Assembly: GCA_027579435.1 (NCBI GenBank)
Contig: JANBPK010001728.1
Coordinates: 1-13,874, forward strand
Direction: 5' to 3'
From: Candolleomyces eurysporus
Lineage: Eukaryota; Basidiomycota; Agaricomycetes; Agaricales; Psathyrellaceae
Length of the DNA: 13,874 nucleotides
The position numbers were made by a program, and so were the translations under genes. Numbering within the stretch: position 1 is the stretch's first letter; each line of letters opens with the position of its first letter. The notes under the pieces were generated by a model. That model ran no database searches, was not told the DNA's origin, and worked only from the letters and a program-made list of their open reading frames with translations. Below are positions 1-8,627 of the stretch, in pieces.

Positions 1-80
1 TCCAAGCCAAAGGAACGAGGCGTGAGTTGAAAACGCACCCATTGCGCCGTGGAGCAGGTCGCCATCCCCAAGTTGGCCAT
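1..80 (-). CDS. Possible first exon of a gene running off the left edge
   Basis: On the minus strand an ATG at 80-78 sits in a good context (CACCATGG) and the frame stays open to the window edge, beginning MANLGMATCSTAQW. A possible GTGCGT donor follows soon after, so the coding part may be only about 40 bases. Nothing in so few residues identifies a family. The call rests only on start context, open frame and possible donor; it could be chance. Confidence 0.2.
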   Translation of the reverse strand, partial: MANLGMATCSTAQWVRFQLTPRSFGL

Positions 81-526
81 GGTGGTCGGAGGTGAAGGTC
101 CTTGGTGACGAGAGTCACAGTTCAGGGCACAAAGATTGAATCGAATGGGCGCCACTTTCCCACCTGCCCAGCACGGCCCAAACACGGTCTGCACCCTGGC
201 ACCCATTCATACGGATCTAACCNTTTTTTGGACTTCGCCATCAAGCGCCGGGGCAATGCAGCCCCTGGATCCGGTGGGTGACGGTGATAAGCTTTGACTC
301 AGCGCCCGAAAAATCAGTCCGACCCACAAACCACCCATAATTATAATGCATTGAACTCGATAACCGGTACATATCAACCCAACAAGACTCACGAGAGCAA
401 ATCGTCAATCAAAGGATGAGAAAGTAAGTAAGCGCCCTACTCAAAAGTCCAGAACGAGAAATACTTCCGACACCGGGAATTCTCACTCTGGGTCGAAACA
501 TCTGAATAAGCAGACAGGACACTCCG
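81..526. other. Intergenic stretch left of the first membrane-protein gene
   Basis: No gene is supported here. It would hold the 3' UTR of the minus-strand membrane-protein gene ending at 527 and, if the start at 80 is real, the promoter of the left-edge gene. An AT-rich TATA-like patch (ATAATTATAA) lies near 337-346. An N at 223 precedes a T run. The short open frames have no recognisable content. Confidence 0.5.
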
Positions 527-1616
527 TCAAGTCTGTGCAGGAGCAGAGGGCACAAGTCTCCGCCTCCGGTGTTTGAGCCAAAACGCGCCACCGCCAACGA
601 TCAGAGCAGCTCCAAGCAGAGAACCTACAACTGCACCGCCAACTGTGTTCGCATGACCGATGTTTGTCACTGATTCTTCCGATTCCGCAGATTCCGCGGA
701 CTCAGAAGCTGCTGCCGCTTCTGCTGCTGTGGAGGTAGGCAGTGAGCTGGTGATAGAAGAGTCTGAAGTGCCGGTCGATGAAGGGATGGCCGTCGATTCC
801 GTCGCGTCTAAAGGGGCCAACTTAGCTATAACTACTCGCAAAATCAAAGATAACCTGGACTCGCTTACTTGTGTTATTCCTCGCAAGGAACTGATCAAAC
901 TGATCATTCGTCTGTGTAGCGCTATGAGTACATAGGGCAACAAATANTTTTTTGAGCTATTCCCACCTTGACGTCGTAAAAAGCCCAAGCAGGAACCCGC
1001 AAACCAGGAGGGAGAGGCTCCGGGTATCTGTGCAGGCTCCATTTCAGGAAAGGGAAATGAATTTCTCTAAACCGAGCTTACCGTTCCAGTGTCACATTAG
1101 GACAATTCGTTGCCCATTCGCTCCATCTGCAGTATATTTGCCAAACAAAGTCAGCGGGTACCGCAGATGCGAAAACGGATGTGCACGCACCGCAAAGTAG
1201 TTCGTCCTTGGCACAAGCCACAAGCCGTCATTAAAGAATACGTGACGGAGTTGCACATGCATGAATTCGCGCTGGCGACCGTAGTCGGTCCTTGATAGTG
1301 CTGTCCTTCTGACAGTGGTAAAACTTCGAATGCTGGAGGAATCGCGTGAACATGAGCTCAAATCACGCGTCTGGAATGGGAGAATGCTCACTTCCACCAT
1401 TGCATGGTGCAATGAGGGCCGACGCCACTTCACAGGGGGTACTGCCCTGAGAATTCGTGGTCTTTCACCAGGATAAGTCGATTGGGGTGGAAGATTGTAG
1501 CGAATATCACTCACCCATTGATAGTAAGGAAGACACACAGCTTCAGATTTCTGAGCAAGCGTGATCGGAATCTGATAGAGAGAGGTGAAAACAAGTAGTG
1601 ACAGGACGGCGAACAT
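527..1616 (-). CDS. Cys-rich single-pass membrane protein, short-tail paralogue
   Basis: Seven exons give 234 aa: 1515-1616, 1392-1446, 1191-1308, 1082-1126, 967-1027, 869-911 and 527-807. All junctions are GT-AG and the total divides by three. Residues 1-21 look like a signal peptide. The ectodomain has eight cysteines and the family pattern: CLPYYQW, GSTPCEVASAL, HYQGP, SCMCNSVTYSLMTACGLCQ, WSEWATNC, VPAWAFYDV. A Ser/Thr/Ala-rich stalk (about 142-190) precedes a Gly/Ala/Val membrane helix (about 196-218), an RRRR stop-transfer patch and only nine more residues. The layout matches the Agaricomycete proteins often labelled EGFR-like transmembrane or Mid2-like; ligand and role are unknown. The paralogue at 3708-5169 shares exon phases 0,1,2,2,0 over the first five exons but has a long cytoplasmic tail. 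The start is the only ATG giving the signal peptide. The N at 947 is intronic. Confidence 0.82.
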
Positions 1617-2135
1617 GGTGGCAGGCCAAACAAGGGACGAAGAAGGTTGAGTACTCTTGGATCGACATTCTTGTATTTAAAGACGGACCAAATGTCGAGG
1701 CGTGAGGAAAGTACCCGGATGAACCTCTCACTGCGTGCCAGCGGGACTTTGGAGTGAGATAGTTCGGCGCAGATGTCGACCGTCTGGGTACCTTCTTTCC
1801 AGGAAGTCTGCGGGTGTGGCCTTTAGAACCGACCCACGAATGCCAACATGGCAGATTTGGCCAGCCAAATTCCTGATACAATCATCCCGGAGCAGGAAAT
1901 ATGTCAAAATCCAGGAAGCAGTCAGTACAGGAACAATCCAGTTAGAATAAGCGGACCTTGTCCTGCGATGTAACGCCGTTGACAGAGACGCGCGATGAGA
2001 ACGTATCCGCCACGGGAACGCCAAACATGAAAATTAAAATTCGGGGTTAAAAGGGCTGGGATCAGAAGTGATTGTCGGTAATAGGGCCGTCAATTGGAAA
2101 ATATAATACATTGCTCTGTTGATTCGATCCTACTT
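1617..2135. other. Intergenic: promoter of the short-tail gene and 3' UTR of the reductase
   Basis: Both neighbours are on the minus strand, so the left half should hold the promoter of the membrane-protein gene and the right half the 3' UTR of the aldo/keto reductase. A 98-codon minus-strand frame at 1728-2024 has no splice logic or family pattern and overlaps the expected promoter. No RNA gene or repeat was seen. Confidence 0.5.
1674..1681 (-). promoter_or_regulatory. TATA-like box of the short-tail membrane-protein gene
   Basis: The minus strand reads TTTAAATA here, 58 bases upstream of the start codon at 1616. That spacing is close to the 53 bases seen for the TATA boxes of both coiled-coil genes in this window. 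Assigned from sequence and spacing only. Confidence 0.45.
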
Positions 2136-3134
2136 TTACTCGCCAAAGACAGCGCGCATAAAAATCCTCTTGTGCAACTTGGATCCAGCCTCATCAATGG
2201 ACTGTATCTCTTCTTCTGTGAGATCAGGAACTTTCTCGGTATCGAGGAATTCTTCAATTCGGCTCTGCTTCGAAGTCGTCCTGAGAAAGGAACGGTGAGC
2301 GCTTTAGGGAAACTACTTCATGAGGAAACGAGAACTCGCGCGTACGTGATCACGATGGCACCCTTCTGGAGTATCCACTTGCTCAACACTTGACCCGCCG
2401 AAACAGGTGCACCTCGAGTCTTCTCGAGTCGCTCCCTGACCGTCGAAAGAACTGGATCAATTGGACCACCAGGGACACGAGCAACTGGGGTTTGGCCTCC
2501 ATAAGAAGCGGTTAAGATCCCGTGCTTCTTGCCCAAATCCACGATGGGCTGGGCTGCTTTCCACACGTAGGGGTGTAACTCGATCTGATAAACGGGAGGT
2601 GAGTGTCTTGATTATCGAGCACCACGGGATGCTTACCTGGTTGACGGCGGGAATGACTTTGGCGGTTTCCAACACGGTTTGGAGGTCCTCGACACGGAAA
2701 TTGGATACGCCAATGGATTTAGCTAGTCCTTCAGCCTTCACTTCCTCCAATTGCTTCCAGAGATCCTGGAGCTTTCCCTCCTTGTTGGCGGGGGAGGGGC
2801 TATGAATCAAGAACAAATCGACGTAGTCCGACCCGAGCTTCGTCAGAGACTCTTTGAGCAATGCCTTGACATTGATCACCTGGCCCTCGGAGGGAGGCCT
2901 GAGCTTGGTGGTAATGAAGAGTTCAGAGCGGGGTTTCCCAGATGCCTTGATACCAGCACCGAGAGACTCTTCGTTCTCGTAGACTTGGGCGCCGTCGAGA
3001 TGGGTTATACCGGTCTCGATGGCCAGGCGAACGAGCTCTTCAGCGTCTGCTTTATACAATGCTGTCCCAGTGCCAAAGCCCAACCAGGGAACTACGTGCC
3101 CGTCGTTGAGAGTGACCGTCTTGGGGGGAGCCAT
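2136..3134 (-). CDS. Aldo/keto reductase (NADPH-dependent, alpha-keto amide reductase-like)
   Basis: Three exons (2637-3134, 2346-2584, 2136-2280) give 293 aa. The introns of 52 and 65 nt are GT-AG and the frame closes. The protein is a cytosolic aldo/keto reductase, a TIM barrel that reduces carbonyls with NADPH. The catalytic set is intact: D47 and Y52 in LDGAQVYENEESLG, K77 in ELFITTKL, H111 in VDLFLIHSP. Later come the signatures GVSNF and VNQ-IELHPY (split by intron 1) and the coenzyme-binding ITTTSKQSRIEE, matching the TTSSKPQR region of yeast YDL124W (AKR3C type) as I remember it. The usual YSPLG loop reads SYGGQTPVARV, so substrate preference may differ. The start at 3134 (context CAATGGCT) was chosen over an in-frame ATG at 3182 because the family begins close to the V-x-L-N-D/N-G strand. 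It lies between two membrane-protein paralogues with no evident functional link. Confidence 0.9.
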
Positions 3135-3707
3135 TGCTTGGTGGGGAAGAATATGGAGGAGCGTAGGTCTGGCGAGGGTCAAGTATCAGATAAAGCCGTG
3201 GTTCGGAAGATCGACCGGGCAAGTGGCCTCATGAGCAGCAAGATTCGCGTGCTTTTGCAAGAGCCCATTGGCCATTTCTCATACAAATTGTGATGACAAC
3301 CTCAAGTGTGCTGCATAAGCCTATGATGCAATGCTTCATCCAACCAGAGAGCACCAGTCAACTTTTCCACGCACCTAGTACTGACCGGCCCTAAACTCAC
3401 TATTTTTAAAACTATTCGTCACTTGTTGTCCTTCATCTTTTAACAACTACCCAGGTACTGCTATACCACATGTTAGACTGCGTATTCCTACTGCAGTCCT
3501 TCATCGAATGTACCTCAGATCGATTGTTGCACCCTTTGGCCGTCCTACCTGCATGGGTGGTTGGTTCGGTCACCTGGTGTATCGACAAATTTCAACCATC
3601 TTTTCGCCCACATGCTACTGCAATAAAGAAGTGATTTGATACAACAGACCAGAAATAACAATAATATGTCCGAAAATGAACGACCGTGGTACACTAATTG
3701 GGTATCT
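3135..3707. other. Intergenic: reductase promoter and 3' UTR of the long-tail gene
   Basis: No gene is supported. The part near 3135 should carry the reductase promoter and the part near 3707 the 3' UTR of the membrane-protein gene ending at 3708. A T/A-rich patch (TTTTTAAAAC) lies near 3402-3411, too far from the start at 3134 to call as a TATA box. The open frames here are short and lack family patterns. Confidence 0.5.
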
Positions 3708-5169
3708 CTACTGGTATTGTTGCTGCCCCATAAGGGGGCTGGTAGTCCGTGCATGACCCTGTCTGGAAAACTGGCTGGTACGCAGGGATTCCGAACTCTC
3801 GAGCAGCTTATCCTGTCAAGCAGTGAGGTGCTGTTCCACAATTATACTCATGACAAGACTCACCTGCGATTCATGATCAGCGACAAGCGAAATATTGTTA
3901 TTGCTAGGAGTGTTCGAGCGCGATAGAGATCGAATTGGGTGAGGGCTGAAAGGACGGGGGGTCACTGCTCTTGAATGGGATTCACCCATTTCTTTGAGGT
4001 ACGCTGCAGAGGGTGCCATCCTTGCGTTCTTTCGACGCCTCCTCAAGAAAAAGATCATGGCTGCGATGATCAGTAGGAGCAACAGGAAGCCTCCTACAGC
4101 TCCGCCAATTATAGCACCCAAATTTAGTTTCTTGGCCGCGCCAGAACTCGAAGCGTCAGCTATGTCTGTTGGACTTGATATTGGTTCCCCTGTAAGAGAT
4201 GTTCTGCTTTCGAATAGTGTAGAGTTGCTACTGTCAACAGTGCGGGACACATTCGTCGGTGAACCAAGGACTGTGAAGAGATCTGTAGGCGATGTCGACG
4301 TTTGCTGGGGGTCGGTTCTGGTAACGTCGGTATTTAGTGTGGTTGAAGGAGTGTCTGGTGATGGCGATGATGACGTTCCGGTGCTCTGACCGGGAGAGGT
4401 NGGGGGGTTCACCTGTAGGGACTGTCGTGGGTGCTGGATACGATGTCGAAATCGCTGGATCGAATCTGTCTTGCGCCTACTCAACGTTAATCAACAGAAA
4501 CAACGGTGTTTATTCAACGACTTTGGACTCACGACGATACGGCTAACTTCGCTAATGGCCCATCCGGGAATGGCAGTCGTGATCTGTGGATCCAGGGGGA
4601 TATCTCCGTAGCTGAAAATTCACTGTCAGAGATGATGTTCAGGAAGCAAAATTGACATCTCATACCTAGTTGGGAAGGTTCGAGTACATTGGGCGGTCCA
4701 CTCGGACCAGCTTTATACCGTGACCCATAGCATGTCAGTCCTCCAGCGGCATAGCGAGTGCCTGAGACGGTTCACCTGTATGGACGGCTTTGTTCGCAAT
4801 GTGCGCAAGCGGAAACCAGGGCGTAGTAGATCCCTGAGCAGGTGCAGGAATTCTGGTTCTGTGGGGTTGGGGGTAGCTGCAGAGGATTGTTTTCAGGTAC
4901 CGCTGAATATAGGAATACAAATTAGCATGTAGTTAGGATCTCTGATTGAATGACTGACTTAGAGAGCATCCAGCCTTAATCCTATAGGCCACTTGGCAAG
5001 GGGTTTGTCCCAGGGAATTGCTTGCCTAACTTTCTTCAGCACAGCACTTGGTATACCTGAGAGTAATGCCAGCGCTCACCCATTCATATCCAGGTCGACA
5101 GTTCTGGGAGAGGACAAAGGAGAGAAACTGGGAGAGGTATAGTAGTACGCACAACGCCCTTCGCGACAT
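3708..5169 (-). CDS. Cys-rich single-pass membrane protein, long-tail paralogue
   Basis: Seven exons: 5080-5169, 4959-5025, 4776-4902, 4666-4710, 4533-4611, 3864-4476 and 3708-3812; all introns are 51-65 nt and GT-AG. The protein is 374 aa if the N at 4401 is not counted as a base; counted, it shifts the frame. Residues 1-22 look like a signal peptide. The eight-cysteine ectodomain reads CRPGYEW, NSLGQTPCQVAY, SCTCSGIYYALVSACAHC, WSEWTAQC, IPGWAISEV. A Ser/Thr/Pro-rich stalk with sequons NVS and NST leads to a membrane helix (about 255-280), RRRR, the family motif MAPSAAY (about 289-295) and a roughly 80-residue cytoplasmic tail rich in Ser, Arg and Gln. A receptor- or sensor-like role is inferred only. 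It is the full-tail version of the protein at 527-1616. Intron 2 uses a GTCAGT donor. Confidence 0.82.
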
Positions 5170-5184
5170 GGCGCGAGCGAAGGG
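5157..5184. repeat. Inverted repeat around the start codon of the long-tail gene
   Basis: The arms CCCTTCGC and GCGAAGGG are perfect 8-base complements around a 12-base centre that contains the start codon. The transcript could therefore form a GC-rich hairpin over its own start. No regulatory role is shown. Confidence 0.4.
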
Positions 5185-5892
5185 GCAGGTCAGGAAGGAG
5201 GCATGAATATACGCCCGCGTTGCCCAAGGTGCTTTAGATAAAATGATGCGTGTGATGGAGAAGGATCAGGGGCGTGATGTCTGGTGGTGTTATGTATTGA
5301 TGTTGCGAGGTTTCATGAAACCCCATCCATCGTGTTCAACGGAAATTGCAACTTGGTCGGTTGCCATTCATTTCCTCATCCTGCACCAGGTGATGGTTAC
5401 GCGCAGCAGCAGAGACACATCAGGGAAGCCTTCGAGGAGCCAGAACCACTCCGCTAGAGGCCTTGTTGGTATGTTAACCAAGGCATGAAGAATTGACAGT
5501 TGGCATCGACTCAATGGGCCATATGTGCGATGTGCGCCGAAATACCCGTTCGGGGTCCGATGTTGTTGCTAGTTGCGTAAGCTTGCGTCTAGGGAGGGAT
5601 GAACGTGGGAGCTTTGCCTTGCGTCGAGCTCGCAGCGCGTGGAGTGAGGAAAGGTCTCATAGCAGTCCGCTGAGCGATAGGCTGCGAGAGGTGGCTCCAC
5701 AAGAGTGACGGTTACAAGGGAGCTCTATTCTAGGCGGGCGCTAAGGAAACGCGGGTGTTGCCGATGGCATCAGATTCGGCCCCAAATGGCAATCGTGAGA
5801 ATTGATTTGTAAGACTGTATAGTTTTGCAGCCACAGGCTCCCTGTCGGCGGGGTTGTGTTCACCAAAATCGAGCTCGTCGTCAAGATTCGCA
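5170..5892. other. Divergent intergenic region between the membrane-protein gene and RPL7
   Basis: The two genes are transcribed away from each other, so both promoters should lie here. On the minus strand a TATATTC motif (5205-5211) lies 36 bases before the start at 5169. On the RPL7 side I could not identify a known ribosomal-protein promoter element. A weak hairpin with GCCTTG arms lies near 5459-5484. The open frames look like chance. An untranslated RPL7 leader exon cannot be excluded. Confidence 0.45.
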
Positions 5893-7107
5893 ATGGCCCC
5901 TTCCACTACGTATGTTCGACGATTATTTGGCATTCTGACAGTGACTGAACGACGATCTCCCTCTTTACAGCGTCCCGAGTGCTTCGGTCAGTCGAAAGAA
6001 CGAAATTTTGGATGGACTTGTATCTCATGTTGGAATATTTGGTTAGGCGATCGAGGTCCCGGAGACTCTCCTCAAGAAACGCAAGCAAAACGAAAAGGCT
6101 CGGGAGGAGCGTCTTGCTGCAGCTTCTGCTGCCCGCAAAGTGAGTATCTGGGCGATTTCGTTTGAATGATGCATACGATCTTTTCGATTGAGTGGCTAGT
6201 TCATCGATGCTGCCTTTCAAATATACCATCTTTCGGGACTGACTCTTCACTTTTTACTTTCTTTTTTTCCCCCCGATTATTGCAACATTCTGTGGAACTC
6301 TTATCTAACACCTATGTTAGGCTGCTAAGGCCAAGCGAAAGGTCATCTTCAAGCGCGCGGAGGCCTATGTGAAGGAGTATCTCAACAAGGAGAAGGATGA
6401 GATCCGATTGAAGCGTGCTGCACGGTCATCTGGCGACTTCTACGTCCCCGCCGACCCCAAGGTCTACTTCGTCATTCGAATTCGCGGGTGCGTCTGTCAT
6501 GCTCCTCGGGACAAGTCTCTATGTCCTTACGTCATTTTAGTATCAACGAAATCGCACCCAAACCCCGAAAAATCTTGCAGCTCCTCCGCCTCCTCCAAAT
6601 CAACAACGGTGTCTTCGTCAAAGCTACCAGGGCTACCCAGCAAATGCTCCGACTCGTTGAGCCCTACATCACCTACGGGTAAGTGGGTTGGTGACTATTT
6701 TAGGGACCACCTATCAATGACACTTTCTGTAGCGAGCCCAACCTCAAGACTGTTCGTGAATTGATCTACAAGCGCGGATACGGCAAGGTCAGCAAGCAGC
6801 GCATCCCCCTCACCAACAACCAAGTCATCGAGGAGAACCTTGGCAAGTACGACATCCTCTGCGTTGAGGATCTGGTCCACGAGATCATCACCGCCGGCCC
6901 CAACTTCAAGCAGGTGAGTATCCTATGGCTGATATCGCGTATATGTAAATTTAACAATTGCCAAAGGCGTCCAACTTCCTGTGGCCCTTCAAACTCTCCA
7001 ACCCCAACGGTGGCTGGAGGACACGCAAGTTCAAGCACTTCGTTCAGGGTGGTGACTTTGGTGACCGGGAGTCGAACATCAACAAGCTCGTCCGACAGAT
7101 GAACTGA
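5893..7107 (+). CDS. RPL7: 60S ribosomal protein L7 (uL30)
   Basis: Seven exons (5893-5909, 5971-5986, 6047-6139, 6321-6487, 6541-6678, 6733-6913, 6967-7107) give 250 aa, the usual length of eukaryotic L7. The protein belongs to the large ribosomal subunit. The N-terminal extension runs [20 protein letters not shown] into a basic Lys/Arg/Ala segment ([20 protein letters not shown]). The uL30 core follows: [62 protein letters not shown], then [17 protein letters not shown] and the C-terminus NKLVRQMN. The first two exons are only 17 and 16 nt; joining them directly to the IEVPETLL exon gives a family-like N-terminus and keeps every phase. Intron 2 uses GTCAGT. Intron 3 (6140-6320) is 181 nt against 53-61 for the others and contains a probable snoRNA. 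Confidence 0.95.
6162..6246 (+). ncRNA. Probable C/D-box snoRNA in RPL7 intron 3
   Basis: The box C candidate is ATGATGC at 6166-6172, one mismatch from RTGATGA, and box D is CTGA at 6239-6242. One base before box D, bases 6226-6237 (CCATCTTTCGGG) are perfectly complementary to CCCGAAAGATGG, a conserved stretch of eukaryotic LSU rRNA. The base five before box D pairs with the G of CCCG, so 2'-O-methylation of that G is predicted. In yeast, as I recall, this neighbourhood is modified by snR39, snR59 and snR39B, and snR39/snR59 lie in RPL7A/RPL7B introns. The long host intron supports the call. Weak points are no convincing terminal stem, the imperfect box C and unclear C'/D' boxes (perhaps near 6204-6210 and 6188-6191). 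Exact ends are estimated. Confidence 0.7.
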
Positions 7108-7178
7108 GCTCCTTGCGTTCGGTTTTTTCTGTGATCGTCGTCGTTGTGGATAGGTGTTGGAGTTGGACGGGGCGTCCA

Positions 7179-7184
7179 ATAAAA
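7179..7184 (+). terminator. Possible RPL7 polyadenylation signal
   Basis: AATAAA lies 71 bases after the RPL7 stop codon. Fungal polyadenylation signals are loose, so this is a position-based suggestion. Confidence 0.4.
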
Positions 7185-7405
7185 CCTCTACGTAGTACTA
7201 TGATGCATTCCCGCCCTTATGTTCTAGCTATGACTATGCACTGTATTGCAGCCCTCCCAAATTCTACACCTCTGGGGCCAATCGCATCGGAACTTTCGTT
7301 ATCAGCTTACGGGAGTGGCGCCGTTTCTGGCCCCTAGGCGGTTGGCGTGATCTTCCAAAATTGTACATTTTTCCCTGTCGCCACCGCACCCCCGTACTTA
7401 ACCGC

Positions 7406-7413
7406 TATACATA
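7406..7413 (+). promoter_or_regulatory. TATA-like box of the carbonic anhydrase gene
   Basis: TATACATA lies 44 bases before the ATG at 7458 and is followed by a pyrimidine-rich tract ending in CTCCCAACACC just before the start. Sequence and spacing suit a core promoter; the start site was not mapped. Confidence 0.45.
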
Positions 7414-7457
7414 GAATACTTACTCCGGACTCTCCCTCTTCGTTATCTCCCAACACC

Positions 7458-8409
7458 ATGAGTCGCAACGGTCACCCCATTCAACGCATGCTCACCGCCA
7501 ATGCCCAATGGGCAGAGGACGTTCAGAAGGCAGAGCCTTCGTTCTTCGAGCAGTCGGCCAAGGGCCAAGCTCCCCATGTATGTCGAAAATTGCCTGCGAG
7601 GTCTGGCTCCACTGATCAGCTCCCGATAGACCCTTTGGATAGGCTGCGCCGACTCTCGAGTCCCCGACTCAATTATTACAGGATCCAAGCCAGGAGAGAT
7701 TTTCGTACACCGAAACATTGCAAAGTGAGTACCACGTTATTGCTTGGCTTGTGGCAGCGCAGCCAAGGCTGACCGTTTTCGTCCGTCACCCAGTCAACTT
7801 AAATTGGACGACTACAATGCTCTGTCTGTCTTGCGATATGCGGTGGATTACCTCGGAGTTGAACACGGTGCATTATTTCTTCTCTTCTCATGACGATCCT
7901 ATTCCAACCTATGCTCTGCCATGCTGCCACCTTGTGTGGTGCATGATATTCGCTTTTTTCTTCCCCCTTTTTTTACAGTTGTCATCGTTGGGCATACGGA
8001 GTGCGGAGGTGCAGCCGCCTGCCTGGGGGCATCGCAGAACCCCAGCCTTGACTTGAAGAACGCCATCGCAACGGTTCCTTCCCTACCAGCCGACTCGTCA
8101 CTCAACCGATGGCTCGAGCCGCTTACCCGGCTCGCTGCATCGCTCGGACTCTCTAGCACCCCGCACCAAGAAGCGCTCCCCGTTGTCGTTGAGGAGAATG
8201 TCAAGATGCAAGTCGACATGTTGGCGAAGACGGTTACCATTAACGACGCCTGGACCAAGGGCACGCCAAAGGGGCAGCAAGTTTGGATCCATGGATGGGT
8301 CTATGACATTGCCACCGGAAAGTTGAAGGATTTAAATGTTTCTCGAGGACCTCCGGGAGCTAAGCCTCTCAGCGAGGGGCCTTTGAGCGAGGAGCCTGCT
8401 GAGATGTAG
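7458..8409 (+). CDS. Beta-class carbonic anhydrase
   Basis: Four exons (7458-7577, 7630-7724, 7794-7867, 7979-8409) give 239 aa. The introns of 52, 69 and 111 nt are GT-AG and the frame closes. The enzyme interconverts CO2 and bicarbonate with a zinc ion; fungal homologues such as yeast Nce103 and Cryptococcus Can2 supply bicarbonate for carboxylation reactions and take part in CO2 sensing. All beta-class zinc-site residues are present: C46, D48 and R50 in [11 protein letters not shown]102 and C105 in GHTECGGA. Other family motifs are [28 protein letters not shown] and a C-terminal [18 protein letters not shown]. About 25 residues after that form a Pro/Gly/Glu-rich tail of no known function. 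There is no obvious signal or strong mitochondrial presequence, so a cytosolic form is likely. Confidence 0.93.
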
Positions 8410-8627
8410 AGTTTGTTCGATAGCCTGTACACAAAGTTCGTGATGGACTCGGGCTCCCACATGTTTTCGTAGAAGCAGCGTAGTGTTGTAAACAGCGTGT
8501 TCGGTGACATCAATTATTTCAATTGTCCATTTCCAGCCTCATGCGAGTTCGACTTCTCCACTCTCCACCGACTGTCTAGTGCCCTCCAGAAACTGGGGCC
8601 ACTTTTGTCAAGTCGTCCACCACCCCC
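8410..8627. other. Short intergenic region between carbonic anhydrase and phosphatase
   Basis: These 218 bases must hold the carbonic anhydrase 3' UTR and the phosphatase promoter. Pyrimidine-rich tracts (for example CTTCTCCACTCTCCACC) lie before the phosphatase ATG. No TATA box or RNA gene was recognised. Confidence 0.45.

Larger units (their letters stand above)
7108..7457. other. Intergenic: RPL7 3' UTR and carbonic anhydrase promoter
   Basis: Both neighbours are on the plus strand. The left part holds a possible polyadenylation signal and the right part a TATA-like box. An open frame beginning at 7347 is only the carbonic anhydrase frame extended upstream across the promoter. No RNA gene or repeat was seen. 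Confidence 0.5.

Noticed and set aside
660..935. 91-codon plus-strand acidic/serine-rich frame
   Set aside because: It lies antisense to exons 6-7 of the short-tail membrane protein and spans their intron; it mirrors the Ser/Ala-rich stalk.
1728..2024. 98-codon minus-strand frame with a hydrophobic stretch, possible small gene
   Set aside because: It overlaps the expected promoter of the gene starting at 1616, has no family pattern, and a same-length overlap with frames on the other strand suggests chance.
3135..3182. Upstream in-frame ATG giving the reductase 16 more residues
   Set aside because: The family begins near the MAPPKTVTLNDG start, which has a good context; the added residues look like translated leader.
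7347..7457. Upstream extension of the carbonic anhydrase frame
   Set aside because: It runs through the TATA-like box at 7406-7413 and encodes an unfamily-like sequence; MSRNG at 7458 fits fungal enzymes.
7868..7978. Second intronic snoRNA in the 111-nt carbonic anhydrase intron
   Set aside because: No CTGA box follows the weak ATGACGA motif and no rRNA complementarity was recognised.
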